Of a stretch of DNA of 64,000 bases, positions 30,660-42,134 are shown one piece after another. Source of the DNA: Nansenia antarctica (lineage: Eukaryota > Chordata > Actinopteri > Argentiniformes > Microstomatidae); assembly GCA_963989245.1 (NCBI GenBank), contig OZ022344.1, positions 67,585,063-67,649,062 on the forward strand, given 5' to 3'. The stretch's first letter is position 1. Each line of letters begins with the position of its first letter. The position numbers and the translations under genes are program-made. A model generated the notes under the pieces. The model saw only the letters and a program-made list of their open reading frames with translations, ran no database searches and had not been told where the DNA came from.

Positions 30660-32491
30660 AACTGCTCTAGGAGCTCAGCTCATATGATATATTTAAAAAC
30701 AACAACTCCACCTTGTAATCCAGGGTCCAGCAGGAGAGACCAGCCTCACCTGTACCCAGCTGTGTGTCCATGAAGAGTGACTGGTCTATGGATCGTGGAA
30801 TAACCTTCAGAGAAAGACCTCCTCATTCTGGTCAAAGGTTTGTTTGATGTTTATTCCTTGTAGTCAATGTCCTGACAACACACAGACACACTCATATGAA
30901 CACATGACATCCATTATCTTCTGTTAAACATGTGGGAATGTTGGTGTCTTTGTGTTTGACAGGGTCCAGCAGGAGAGACCTGTACCCAGCTGTGTGTCCA
31001 TGAAGAGTGACTGGTCTATGGACGGTCCAATAGAATTCAGACAAGGAACCGTCACTACTAAACAAGGGTAGGTGTAACATGGGGATGTGATGAACTAATT
31101 GTGAGACTAGGCCACCTGTTTGTTTCATGAGGTCCTCCGGTAACTATAATGAACTCAGGTTCAACTCAGGTTCAACTCAAGGAGGGAGCATGGGTGTAAG
31201 AAAAATCATTTATTGTACAGCTTATCACATCATCTTCAGCTCTAGGAGCTCAGCAAATATTTATAATTAAAGGCAGAATTTCAAATGTTAGACTTATTAA
31301 AGTAGATATACTGTAGTTCAATATATACTGTAGCAACAGACAGTGTTGCAACTCTCACTAGAAGGCTTGTCCACGGAGGAGGAGATTGGATCCTGGAGGG
31401 AGATGGCCACTAAACACCTAAAAGCTTCTTACAATACAGATATATTATTTTGGACTGCCCACACCGTCCCCACTCTCCTCCTCCCAGCGCACCCCAACCC
31501 TCCATCATAATGGGGATCCCCTGAATGAAACAAAGACAGGTTCATTAACACTCTGTCCTTCACAATGCCACACTCCTGTGTAACTGGCTCTAGGAGCTCA
31601 GCTCATATGGTATATTTAAAAACACAACTCTACCTTGTTATCCAGGGTCCAGCAGGAGAGACCAGCCACACCTGTACCCAGCTGTGTGTCCATGAAGAGT
31701 GACTGGTCAATCGATCGTGGAATAACCTTCAGAGAAAGACCTCCTCATTCTGGTCAAAGGTCAGTTTGAGGTTTAATCACCATAGTGGTCTTTGACGCTG
31801 CCAATAACATTCAGTAGTGGTATACACTCTTAACTTATTCTATTTGGGAAACTGGGCCTCATTCACACTTCTCTGGATGAAGACATCTGCTTATTTGTTG
31901 TTTTTACCCAGAATCCCCAGTGACCAGGTGGAGAGACCAGAGTCAGAGATTCCCAGTGGTCAGACTGTTCAGAGTCAAAGTGAACTGGCCTCCATATTCA
32001 AGGTGAGCTAAAGAGAAAGTATGACATGGAACATGGCTAAGTAATCCCCAATGCAAAAGTAAACATTTTTCCTGTTTCAATTACATGCCAAAGTCAAGCG
32101 ATTTAATTGTTGTATTTAGTTTTTCTACTGGGTGTAAAGGTTACATTACAGTTTTTCCCAATTGCTAAAACACAGAAGCCAATTCTCTAAACCAAATGAC
32201 CAGTTCTCTAAACACATTTAATAAAACTAGCTCCCATTTGCCAAAACCATAAACACATTTCACATGAAGACACAATTCACAAAACACAATCCTCCTTTTC
32301 TCATAAATCTAAACACATTTTGTCTTGCTAAAACACAAGTTGCAAAAAACTCTGCTCAAATTCTCAAATTAAAGCTCATGTGATGCAAAATGCTTGCCAC
32401 AGTCAGCAAAATTTGAACACAATGAACACACCTAGCTTCATTCATTAAACATAACGACTCAAAATGTAAGACACTTGTTGCAAATGATTGT

Positions 32492-32563
<72 letters not shown>

Positions 32564-35500
32564 AATGAATGAATGGACTTTATTGTCATTGCTACAGTAC
32601 AGGTACCAAACAACGAAATTTAGGAGGGGTGGCTCCCCTGGTGTTAGGAAAGAAAAAAACAAGAAAAAAACACAAGAAGGGAAGGAGCTGGTTTACATAA
32701 ATAAAGGCTATGTACACTATCCACTATACTATACTGTACAGATAGACGACTAGGGTTGTCATATTGCACATAGTGTTATTGCACATTCATTTAAAGTGTC
32801 GCAGTTTGCAGGCTTGAAATGTACATATTTGTGCCTCAGCACTACACCTGATTTTTTCAGTCCAGCAGCTGCCATCAATCCGTCCAGACTGTCCAGGGCC
32901 CAGAACCTAGGTATTTGCTGTGTTCAGGGCCTGGATGGCCCTAGGGTAGAAGCTGTTCTTCAGTCTGTTTGTCCTTGCGGCCATGGTCCTGTACCGCCTT
33001 TTCGAGGGCAGCCGGGTAAAGTGTTCGTACCCAGGGTGGGTTGGGTCTCTGGAGATCTTGGAGGCCTTCCTGAGACAGCGTGTGTTGTACAGCTCTTCCA
33101 GAGAGGGGAGGGGGGCGCCGGTGATCTTCTGGGCTGTTCTCACGACTCTCTATAGCGCATTTCTCTCCGCGGTTGTGCAGCTGGAGAACCAGTTGCAGAT
33201 GCCGTAGGTGAGGATGCTCTCCTCTGCGCCGCGGTAGAAGGTCACCAGTATCTCCTGCTTGCTGTGTTCCTTCCTGAGGACTCTCAGGATGTAGAGCCGC
33301 TGTTGTGCCTTCTTGATGGTGGCTGTTGTGTTGTCCTTCCAGGACAGGTCATCCTGTATGTGCACCCCCAGGAATCGGAGGGTTGAGACTCTCTCCACGC
33401 TCTCTCCGTCGATGAGCAGGGGCTGGATCTCGGACTTTTTCCTCCTGAAGTCCACAATGATTTCCTGGGTCTTTGACTTGTTCAGCAGCAGGTTGTTAAC
33501 CTTGCACAGCTTGCTCAGTTGCTCTACCTCATCCCTGTACGCCGCCTCGCCCCCCCCCCCCCGAGATGCAGCCCACCACGGTGGTGTCATATGAACAGTA
33601 TGTAAATCTACAGAAAATACAGTATGTATGTTACGGTACATGTGGGAATACGGTACATGTGGGAAAACTAGGGTTAGGGTTAGGTGCTAGGGTGCTAGGG
33701 TTAAGGTTAGGGTTAGGATTAGTGGTAGGGTTAGGGTTAGCGTTAAGGTTAGGGTTAGGGTTAGACATGCCAGCATGTACCAAGTCACCCTAGCACCTAA
33801 CCCTAACCCTAGTTTTCCCACGTGTACCGTATTCCCACATGTACCGTAACATACATACTGTATTTTCTGTAGATTTACATACTGTTCATATGAAACAAGG
33901 CAAGGCAAGGCAAGTTTATTTGTATAGCACATTTCATACAACAGGGGCAATTCAAAGTGCTTTACATGCATTATTTAAAAATACAGCAAGCGGACATTCA
34001 TTACAATGAATAAAAGCAAATATAAGAAGTAAATAGATAAAACATTTTAAAAGACAATAGTTAATGGAAAAAAGACATTGATAGAAGTGTTTGTGTTTAA
34101 TCATATCCCTCCATATCCCTCTACATCCCTCTACATCCCTCCACATCCTTCTACATCCCTCTACATCCCTCTACATCCCTCTACATCCCTCCACATCCCT
34201 CTACATCCCTCTACATCCCTCCACATCCCTCTACAACCCTCTACATCCCTCTACATCCCTCCACATCCCTCTACATCCCTCTACATCCCTCTACATCCCT
34301 CCACATCCCTCCACATCCCTCTACATCCCTCTACATCCCTCTACATCCCTCCACATCCCTCTACATCCCTCTACACCACTCCATATCCCTCCATATCCCT
34401 CCACATCCCTCCACAAGAGGAGCATAAGAAAACAAAAATTACAATGAATAAAAGCAAATATAAGAAGTAAATAGACAAAACACCCAAAAAGACAACAGTC
34501 AATGGAAAAAAGACATTGACAGAAGTGTCTGTGTTCAATCATAACTGGTGCAAAACATGAAGGTTTTTAGCTTAGATTTAAATATCCCAAGGGTTTGGGC
34601 CTGTTTGAAACACACAAATCTATGAATGCCCAATACTCTACAGTGATATATTCTGAGAACAGATACTGTAAGGTTTCTTAAAATGTGCTTTGGCAGTTGT
34701 GAAAAAAAAGAACATTCTCACACACTGAACATTGTGTTTTCAGTTGTTTTGTTGTAGTCTGTAATGATGCTTATAGTGTTTACATTTTTGCAGGCTTTGA
34801 GCAGCTGTTTTGGTGTGAAAGTTTGAGTTTTGAAGAGAGAAGGTGTGGTTTTGGTTATGTAGCTTTAGAAAAGTGTGTTGTGTTTAGAGTTTTGGGAAAA
34901 TGGAGGAACGTTTTGTGAAATGTGTTTTAGCAATTGAGAAAAACTGTATTAACTCTCTCACATCTTTTTTTATTTAAATGTTTCAGTTGCTTGAAGACAA
35001 TGTCATCACTTTAGTGAGAAATCAGCTGAAGAGGTTCAAGAGGCTTATTTCTCAAGACTACCCAGAGTGCCTTGAGAGTGAGGGGGAGGAAGAGGAAGAT
35101 GTAGAAGAAGAGAAGCAGGAGAGCAGTGCCAGAGAGGGGGCTCTGAAGATCACACTGCACGTCCTGAGGAACATGAACCAGAAGGAGCTCGCTGACACAC
35201 TGGAGAAACGTAAGAGACCTCATATGTTTTCACAGAGAAGTGTTACTGGGCTGGGATATTATTGGAAATATAAACACCACTAACTGTAATTACTATGTAC
35301 TGTATATCCCTGTTTGGTCACTCTTTATATTGTGTTGCCTCTATAACTTAGTATCTCTGTAATTACAGCAGTAACAACATTTGGTTGTTTGTGTATAATT
35401 GCATAGTAACAGGGTTGGACAGTTTCCTATATCATTCAACTACACTACATACTATGTAATTAATTACTATATAACAACTTGTTGAATAAACCAATGTATA

Positions 35501-38373
35501 TGCCACAAATATTTTGTTAATTGTTTTGTCATTCAGATGAGCTCGCTGTGGTGTGCCAACATGAACTCAAGTCCACCCTGAAGAAGAAGTTTCAGTGTGT
35601 GTTTGAGGGAATAGCTGAGCAAGGCAAGCCAATACTCTTTGATAAGGTCTACACAGAGGTCTACATCACAGAGGGAGGAAGTGGAGAGGTCAATAAGGAA
35701 CATGAGGTCAGACAGATTGAGACAGCATCCAGGAGAACAGCAACACAGGAGACACCAATCAAATGCACCGACATCTTCAAGCCTTTACCTGGACAAGACA
35801 AACCAAACAGAAGTGTGCTGACAAAGGGAGTCGCTGGTATTGGAAAAACAGTCTCTACTCAGAAGGTCATTACGGGATGGGCTGAAGGAGAAACCAATCA
35901 GGATGTCCAGTTCATATTTCCACTTCCGTTTCGGGAGCTGAATTTAATGAAAGAGAAGAAACGCAGTTTGAATGAACTTCTTGGTCATTTCTTCATTGAA
36001 ATAAAAGAATCAGGAATCACCAACTTTGACAAGTATAAAGTTCTGTTCATCTTTGATGGTCTGGATGAGTGTCGACTTCCTCTAGACTTCCAGAACAACG
36101 AGACATGTTGTGATGCCACAGAGTCAACCTCAGTGGACGTGCTGCTGACAAACCTCATCAAGGGGAATCTGCTTCCCTCTGCTATCATCTGGATAACCTC
36201 CCGTCCTGCAGCAGCCAATCAGATCCCTCCTGAGTGTGTTGACCGGGTGACAGAGGTACGAGGGTTCAACGACCCACAGAAGGAGGATTACTTCAGGAAG
36301 AGAATCAGTGATGAGAACCTGGCCAGCAGAATCAACACACACATGAAGTCATCAAGGAGCCTCCACATCATGTGCCACATACCAGTGTTCTGTTGGCTCT
36401 CAGCTGATGTTCTGGAGAGACTGTTGGGTGGATCAGAGACAGGAGAGATGCCCAAGACTCTGACACAGATGTACACACACTTCCTGGTGTTTCAGACCAA
36501 ACAGAGGAATGTGAAGTACCTTGGAGTCCATGACAGAGATCCACACTGGGATAAAGAGCTAATTCTGTCACTGGGAAAACTGGCCTTCAAACAGCTGGAA
36601 AAGGGCAATCTGATCTTCTATGAGGAAGACCTGAGAGAGTGTGGCATTGACGTCACAGAAGCCACAGTGTACTCGGGAGTGTGCACTCAGATCTTCAGAG
36701 AGGAGCGTGGGCTGCACAACGTGTTCAGCTTTGTGCATCTGAGCATCCAGGAGTTTCTAGCTGCTTTATATGTGTTCCTCACATTCAACAACAGCAATGA
36801 GAATCCACTGGTCAAACAGAAATCCTCACACTGGAAGCTATGGTCATCACTTACACGCAAGCCTCTAGTCGACTTACACAAGAGTGCAGTGGACATGGCC
36901 TTACAGAGTGAGAATGGACACCTGGACTTGTTCCTGCGCTTCCTCCTGGGCCTCTCACTGGAGTCCAATCAGAATCTCCTACGAGGCCTTCTGACACAGA
37001 CAGGAAGCAGCTCACAGACCAATAAGAAAACAGTCAAGTACATCAAGAAGAAGATCAGGGAGAATCCCTCTCCAGAGAGGTGCATCAATCTGTTCCACTG
37101 TCTGAATGAGATGAATGACCATTCTCTAGTGGAGGAGATCCAAAGCTACCTGAGCTCAGGAAGTCTCTCAGGAGCCCAACTCTCACCTGCACAGTGGTCA
37201 GCTCTGGTCTTTGTGTTGCTGACTTCAGAAGAGGAGCTGGATGTGTTTGACCTGAAGAAATACTCCAGATCAGAGGAGGGTCTTCTGAGGCTGCTGCCAG
37301 TGCTCACAGCCTCTAAGACGGCACTGTAAGTAGATGGACAAAATTACTGTAATTAAACGTAAATTAAGATGATCAGGCTTATGAAAATGCATTGTAGAAT
37401 AGTAATTAGTGAGTACGCTGCTTGATGAAAAATACAAAGAAAACCTCTTCATCACAAGCAAAAGTAACAACACATTCCTTGATTGTCTCCTTTTCATTCA
37501 TACTTAGTTGACACACAAAAATGTATTATTTATATCATTGTACACAAAGCAAACAATACTAATTCATGCAAGAGGCAAAGTGACTTTATGCTGATCACTT
37601 ATTATTATTTACGGATTAAACAGAAGAAATTGCATTCCAGTCGCGGTACCCCAGATAATCACACCGCAGATCAAATGGTGACTTCTTGTCTGACATTAAG
37701 TAAAACATAGCTATCTGGTTAGCTGTGTTCACAGTTCAGCTAATGAGTTTGTCAGCTTTATTTTATCTAAAGTGTAGAGATGAGAAGTTAGCTGGCCAGT
37801 GAGTTTACAGTTGGTGCAGTTGGAAGGAGCAGGCCACTCATCTCAAACTGAAAGCTCAATCCATCTTTTAAGGCATAAAACGTATGTAAACATTATGATT
37901 TCGCCTTTAAAACTAAGTGAAATGACTAGAAAACATATTGGTCTGGTGAAATGTTAAAATCCTAAAACAGCCCATATAAGGGTTTTTAAGGAAAATGTCA
38001 TTTTATCCTAATTAGGTGCGGTGACATTTTTTCTCAATGACTTGTATTCATTCCTCATTCAGGCTGAATGGATGTCAACTCACAGAGAGATGCTGTGAAG
38101 CGTTGGCCTCAGCTCTCAGCTCAGACTCCTGCCACCTGAGAGAGCTGGACCTCAGTCATAATGATCTGCGTGACGGGGGGGTGAAGCTGCTCTCTGCTGG
38201 ACTGGGGAGTCCACACTGTAAACTACAGACACTGAGGTGAGGTCTTAGACTATTCTTGTTGTCATTCCTAAATGTCTGTTACATTATCATGCTATAGAAG
38301 TAATGATACTTGTAGAGAAAGGCTGAATGATTGAGACAGACAATTTACATTATCTTCCAATCAATTACTATAT

Positions 38374-38435
<62 letters not shown>

Positions 38436-38536
38436 AGAGGGGGCTGCTCTGTCTGCACTCTCTGAATATGTTTGCCCTCCTCAAATCCTGACCCACCTGG
38501 CCTTAGATCAGCTCATGGGGCTACACAATACTGCAC

Positions 38537-38579
<43 letters not shown>

Positions 38580-41500
38580 CTTTATTTGTGTAGCACTTTC
38601 CTGCAAACATTGCAGCTCAAAGTGCTTTAATCATTATATAGTAATCATTTAATTATTTAGTCATTTAAAGGCAATATTAAAAAGATGGGTTTTTAGTCTT
38701 AACTTGAACATATTTCCTGAGGTTGCATCCCTAATGTAAACTGGCAGTGCATTCCACAATCTGGGTGCATAAAATGAGAATGCATCCTCACCAAATATCT
38801 TCTTTTGTACATGTGGTACACAAAGAAAGCCAGCGTCAGAAGACCTGAGAGCTCTATTGGGCTGATATGCTAGCAAAAGGTCTTTCAGATATTCTGGTGC
38901 TGTGCCAGTGAGAGCTTTATAAACAAGCAGAAGGATCTTGAAATATATTCTGAACTTAACAGGAAGCCAGTGTAGAGTCTCTAAAATAGAAGTTATATGA
39001 GCTCTTCTGCTTGTTTTGGTTAAAACAACAAACCCAATATCTACCAAATATGTCATACCAGACGTAAAAATCCAGTGACTACAAATGTATCCATGGTTGC
39101 TTGCTCCCATGTTGAGAGCAACTACAACTCTCACTCATGAATTCTTGCACCATAGTGATCGTTTGGCTGCATGTATTTATTTGTATTCCTCATTCAGGCT
39201 GAATGGATGTGACCTAACAGAGAGATGCTGTGAAGCGTTGGCCTCAGCTCTCAGCTCAGACTCCTGCCACCTGAGAGAGCTGGACCTCAGTCATAATGAT
39301 CTACATGACGGGGGGGTGAAGCTGCTCTCTGCTGGACTGGGGAGTCCACACTGTAAACTACAGACACTGAGGTAGTATATACAAAATTAAAATAATTTTT
39401 GATGAAGGCTACTGTCTTACCTGTCTCAGATAAGGTGTTTTTGAGAAACCATTTAATAGGAACAGCAACACATGAACAGTTCAATAAGGAGCGGCCACCC
39501 TTTAGGTCAGGATGGCCTTGCAGCTAACTCAGCACATCCTCACCAACAGATATCTGACCCAGGGGACAGATAGAACCCAGGGGACAGATAGAACCCAGGG
39601 GACAGATAACACTCAGCTTGTATTCCTCATTCAGACTGAATGGATGTCACCTCACAGAGAGATGCTGTAAAGCGTTGGCCTCAGCTCTCAGCTCAGACTC
39701 CTGCCATCTGAGAGAGCTGGACCTCAGTCATAATGATCTCCGTGACGGGGGGATGAAGCTGCTCTCTGCTGGACTGGGGAGTCCACACTGTAAACTACAG
39801 ACACTGAGGTGAGGTTTTTGGGGTGTAGAAGCATTGTATGTAGGGCCATTATAATGTACTAGTTTGAATGTTCTTCACTTAAATACAATGTGTCTAGCCT
39901 TTCAACTGCTGAATTAAGAGGATTTAAAGCTGTAAAGATGTAAATTAGTGAGGAACAATCAGATTCTTGATAGCAGATGGAGTGACACTATTTCCCCAGG
40001 TTGTCATTCTGTGGAGTCCCAGAGGAAGGCTGTGCTTCTCTGGCTTCAGCTCTGAGGTCTAACCCCTCCCACCTGAGAGAGCTGGACCTCAGCTACAATC
40101 ACCCAGGAGACTCAGGACTGGCACTGCTCTCTGCTGTACAGAAAGATCCACTCTGTAAACTACAGACACTCAGGTAAAGGCTGAATGTGGCTGGACGTAT
40201 CAATGAGATTAATGCACAGTATCTATTTCCCACATGATCGTGAGTGTGTCATCCAACCACTGTATGTTCTTCTGTGGTTGATATAGTGTGGACCATGGTG
40301 GAGAGTGCAGGCTCAAACCTTGGATGATCAAATGTAAGTCTCCAACACTGTAGAGAACAGGACTGTGATATTACTCAAGAATCAGGGTACAGCTGAGTTA
40401 AGCAGAGCATCACTATTGTATTCATTTGTAGATCTAAAATATGAGTAAATGTGAATTAGTTGTATTCCTTGTAAAACATTTTAAATTAATGGGTAATATT
40501 TTGTGAAAAAAAGTAATGTTAGCATATAAAGTCCAGTTCACATCTATGCGATGCGATACAATGGAACGCAACAGAACTCGCAGTCGCAAGGAATCGCCAG
40601 CGATTTGACATGCAAGTCTCATCAGAACGTCCAGATTTTATGGAACGTCTGATATTTCTCTTCAGCCAATCAGGAAATAGCACAGACCAGCGTCATCTGT
40701 TGTCTAGAAGTGGAGTGGACCTTATTATTACGACCCGTTTCCGAACCAAACAGGAATTAACATTTCGTGGTAACGATGAGAGTGCAAACTATTCTAATCA
40801 TGGCAGCTATGTTGAGCTATTACATGCTTTTGCTGAGAAAGATGAAAATGTAGCTAGACATTATTGTAGACAGGTAGGCAAGACTCTTGAAACTCTCACC
40901 TAGAAAGGAGTACATCTTTGTGAGTGACATGAAACTGACCCCTCCGTAGCCAGGGCTCTCCGTAGGGCTGTCATGACAATGGGGTCTGAATGAGTGCAGC
41001 GGTGTGTTTTTATGTTTTCGTCTAGTGTGTGTGTGTTAGCCTTGACAGCTAATGCATTAGCGTTGCAAATGGGAGGCAAGTTAGCTAGCTAGATAGCCTA
41101 GATACTCAAGTCAAAAACGGCTCCATATTTCCTAGCTCGGCGTCTTCGCCGTTTATTGATCAGTGCTACTGCCAGCATGTCACTGTCGCTGTCAGACATC
41201 TTGCAGGGTAAACACAACTTATTTTGTTGTTATGGAAACCGTTGTTTGTGTCGTCTGTGCCTCGTTGCGTCTCATCACCCAATACCATCTGTCTCACCAC
41301 CCATCTGTCTCATCTGTCTCACCACCCATCTCTCTCACCACCCATCTGTCTCATCTGTCTCACCACCCATCTGTCTCATCTGTCTCACCACCCATCTGTC
41401 TCACCTGTCTCACCACCCGTCGGTCGCAAGTAGTTGCCAAGTTTTTTTCTCTTCAACGGTCTAAACGTTCTAAAACGGGCCCATTGCGTTGCATAGATGT

Positions 41501-42134
41501 GAACTGGGCTTAACAAGATCACATTGTGAATATTGTAATTTATCCAATTGTATTGATTTGATGATTATTTTGGCCCTCTCAATCAGATGCCTGTGAGCTC
41601 ACACTGGACCCAAACACAGCACACAGACACCTCTCTCTGTCTGAGGAGAACAGGAAGGCGACAAGGGGAAGAGAGGAGCAGCCAAATCCTGATCACCCAG
41701 AGAGATCTAAGTACTGGTCACAGGTGTTGTGTAGAGAGGGTCTGACTGGGCGCTGTTACTGGGAGGTAGAGTGGAGGGGAGGGGGAGGGGCTAATATAGG
41801 AGTGACATATAAAGGAATCAGCAGGAGAGGGAAGGGTCTTAACTCTGTGTTGGGATACAATGACAAGTCCTGGTGTCTGTTCTGCTCTGCCACCTCTGAT
41901 AGTTACACTGCCTGGCACAATAATAATCCAACTGACATACCTGCCCCCCCCTCTGACTCCCACAGAGTAGGAGTGTATCTGGACTGGCTGGCCGGCACTC
42001 TGTCCTTCTACAGCGTCTCCTCTGACACACTGACCCTCCTGCACACATTCCACTCTGCATTCACTGAGCCCCTCTACCCAGGGTTTGGGGTTAGGGACTA
42101 TGGCTCTTCAGTGACCCTGTGTAAACTAGTATAA
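30424..42134 (+). CDS. NLRC3-like receptor, gene 1 (FISNA-NACHT-LRR-B30.2)
   Basis: A predicted cytosolic NOD-like receptor of the expanded teleost NLRC3-like (NLR-C) family. Joined exons: 30424-30590, 30724-30837, 30963-31067, 31646-31759, 31912-32002, 34987-35209, 35537-37325, 38063-38236, 39198-39371, 39635-39808, 40000-40173, 40287-40333, 41587-42134. All junctions are GT/AG and in phase, giving 1297 aa. Layout: 15-aa repeats (SLSGEREEGTTASK), three VQQERP..PSCVSMKSDWSMD modules, an acidic linker, FISNA (about 273-345), NACHT with Walker A GVAGIGKT (369-376) and Walker B LFIFDGLDE (441-449), four 58-aa LRR exons (about 868-1100) and PRY-SPRY (about 1116-1297). The start ATG was chosen because it fits the family's MSLSGEREEG opening and the upstream frame is closed. 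No break is seen. Confidence 0.85.
30724..30837 (+). CDS. NLR gene 1 N-terminal module exon a
   Basis: 114 nt, encodes VQQERPASPVPSCVSMKSDW and a following RERPPHSGQ tail. Confidence 0.75.
30963..31067 (+). CDS. NLR gene 1 N-terminal module exon b
   Basis: 105 nt, related module with tail FRQGTVTTKQ; lacks the three-residue PAS insert of the sister exon in gene 2. Confidence 0.75.
31646..31759 (+). CDS. NLR gene 1 N-terminal module exon c
   Basis: 114 nt, third module, near-identical to exon a. Confidence 0.75.
31912..32002 (+). CDS. NLR gene 1 linker exon
   Basis: 91 nt reading IPSDQVERPESEIPSGQ then LASIFK, ending phase 0. Confidence 0.75.
32490..32559. repeat. (GT)n microsatellite
   Basis: GT tract in the intron before the LINE; counterpart 50533-50582 in gene 2. 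Confidence 0.95.
32560..33586 (-). mobile_element. Rex1-like LINE, truncated
   Basis: The 3' tail has GAAT repeats. The coding part matches the longer copy at 51005-52480 but ends at 33586 and carries a premature TAG at 33150-33152 where the other copy has CAG. It lies in the intron before the FISNA exon. Confidence 0.8.
33587..33893. mobile_element. fold-back MITE with telomere-like core, copy 1
   Basis: 307 bp with inverted ends TCATATGAACAGTATGT and its complement. The arms carry GGTACATGTGGGAA repeats, and inside there are runs of TTAGGG/TTAAGG. Partial copies are at 52500-52766 and 63086-63275. Confidence 0.8.
33894..34612. mobile_element. retroposon-like insertion with minisatellite
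   Basis: Begins aggcaaggcaaggcaagttt and contains a fish-type 'gtatagcacatttcata' motif. It is flanked by TGAAACA on both sides, and gene 2 has the empty site (52764-52772). Inside, 34100-34410 is a 10-bp CTCTACATCC array that lies between two copies of an about 90-bp segment. Confidence 0.65.
34100..34410 (+). repeat. 10-bp CTCTACATCC minisatellite
   Basis: About 30 units of CTCTACATCC/CTCCACATCC. Confidence 0.92.
34987..35209 (+). CDS. NLR gene 1 pre-FISNA acidic exon
   Basis: 223 nt, LLEDNVITLVRNQLKRFKRL, then a Glu-rich stretch and REGALKITLHVLRNMNQKEL; ends phase 1. Confidence 0.85.
35537..37325 (+). CDS. NLR gene 1 FISNA-NACHT exon
   Basis: A 1789-nt single exon, the family's hallmark. 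FISNA starts at ELAVVCQHELKSTLKKKFQ. The P-loop GVAGIGKT is at nt 35827-35850, Walker B FDGLDE near 36052-36069, and sensor IIWITSRPAAANQIP follows; a winged-helix region with FSFVHLSIQEFLAALYVF closes NACHT. It differs from gene 2 by about three amino acids. Confidence 0.92.
38063..38236 (+). CDS. NLR gene 1 LRR exon A
   Basis: 174 nt (58 aa): LNGCQLTERCCEALASAL and LRELDLSHNDLRDGGVKLLS, two leucine-rich repeats, phase 2 at both ends. Confidence 0.9.
38375..38434. repeat. (GT)n microsatellite
   Basis: Intronic GT tract, absent from gene 2. Confidence 0.9.
38538..39160 (-). mobile_element. LINE 3' end
   Basis: Starts at an (AAT)n tract. The minus strand encodes a LINE RT C-terminus (SILETLHWLPVKFRIYFKIL ... 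PRLWNALPVYIRD ... LKTHLFNIAF). It lies in the intron between LRR exons A and B. Confidence 0.75.
39198..39371 (+). CDS. NLR gene 1 LRR exon B
   Basis: 174 nt, near-identical to exon A with NDLHDGGVKLL. Absent from gene 2. Confidence 0.9.
39635..39808 (+). CDS. NLR gene 1 LRR exon C
   Basis: 174 nt, LNGCHLTERCCKALASAL ... NDLRDGGMKLLS. Its downstream intron matches the one after gene 2's first LRR exon. Confidence 0.9.
40000..40173 (+). CDS. NLR gene 1 LRR exon D
   Basis: 174 nt of the distinct last type: LSFCGVPEEGCASLASAL, LRELDLSYNHPGDSG. Open and in phase. Confidence 0.85.
40287..40333 (+). CDS. NLR gene 1 linker exon before B30.2
   Basis: 47 nt, VDHGGECRLKPWMIK, leads in phase 1 to the PRY exon. 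Confidence 0.8.
40525..41515 (+). mobile_element. DNA-transposon remnant in the pre-SPRY intron
   Basis: Inverted ends gtccagttcacatctatgcg and cgttgcatagatgtgaactg. An inner open stretch (TFRGNDESANYSNHGSYVEL, LLHAFAEKDE) resembles the DUF4371 region of hAT/ZMYM transposases. It includes a short CATCTGTCT array (41288-41430). The class is uncertain. Confidence 0.55.
41587..42134 (+). CDS. NLR gene 1 PRY-SPRY (B30.2) exon
   Basis: 548 nt ending at TAA. PRY part: LTLDPNTAHRHLSLSEENR. SPRY part: CYWEVEWRG, GVTYKGISRRG, SWCLFCS, VGVYLDWLAGTLSFYSV. It ends SSVTLCKLV. B30.2 domains bind ligands, and this is the usual terminus of teleost NLRC3-like proteins. Confidence 0.9.

Noticed and set aside
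34078..34470. 118-130 aa open frames
   Set aside because: Translation of the 10-bp CTCTACATCC minisatellite.
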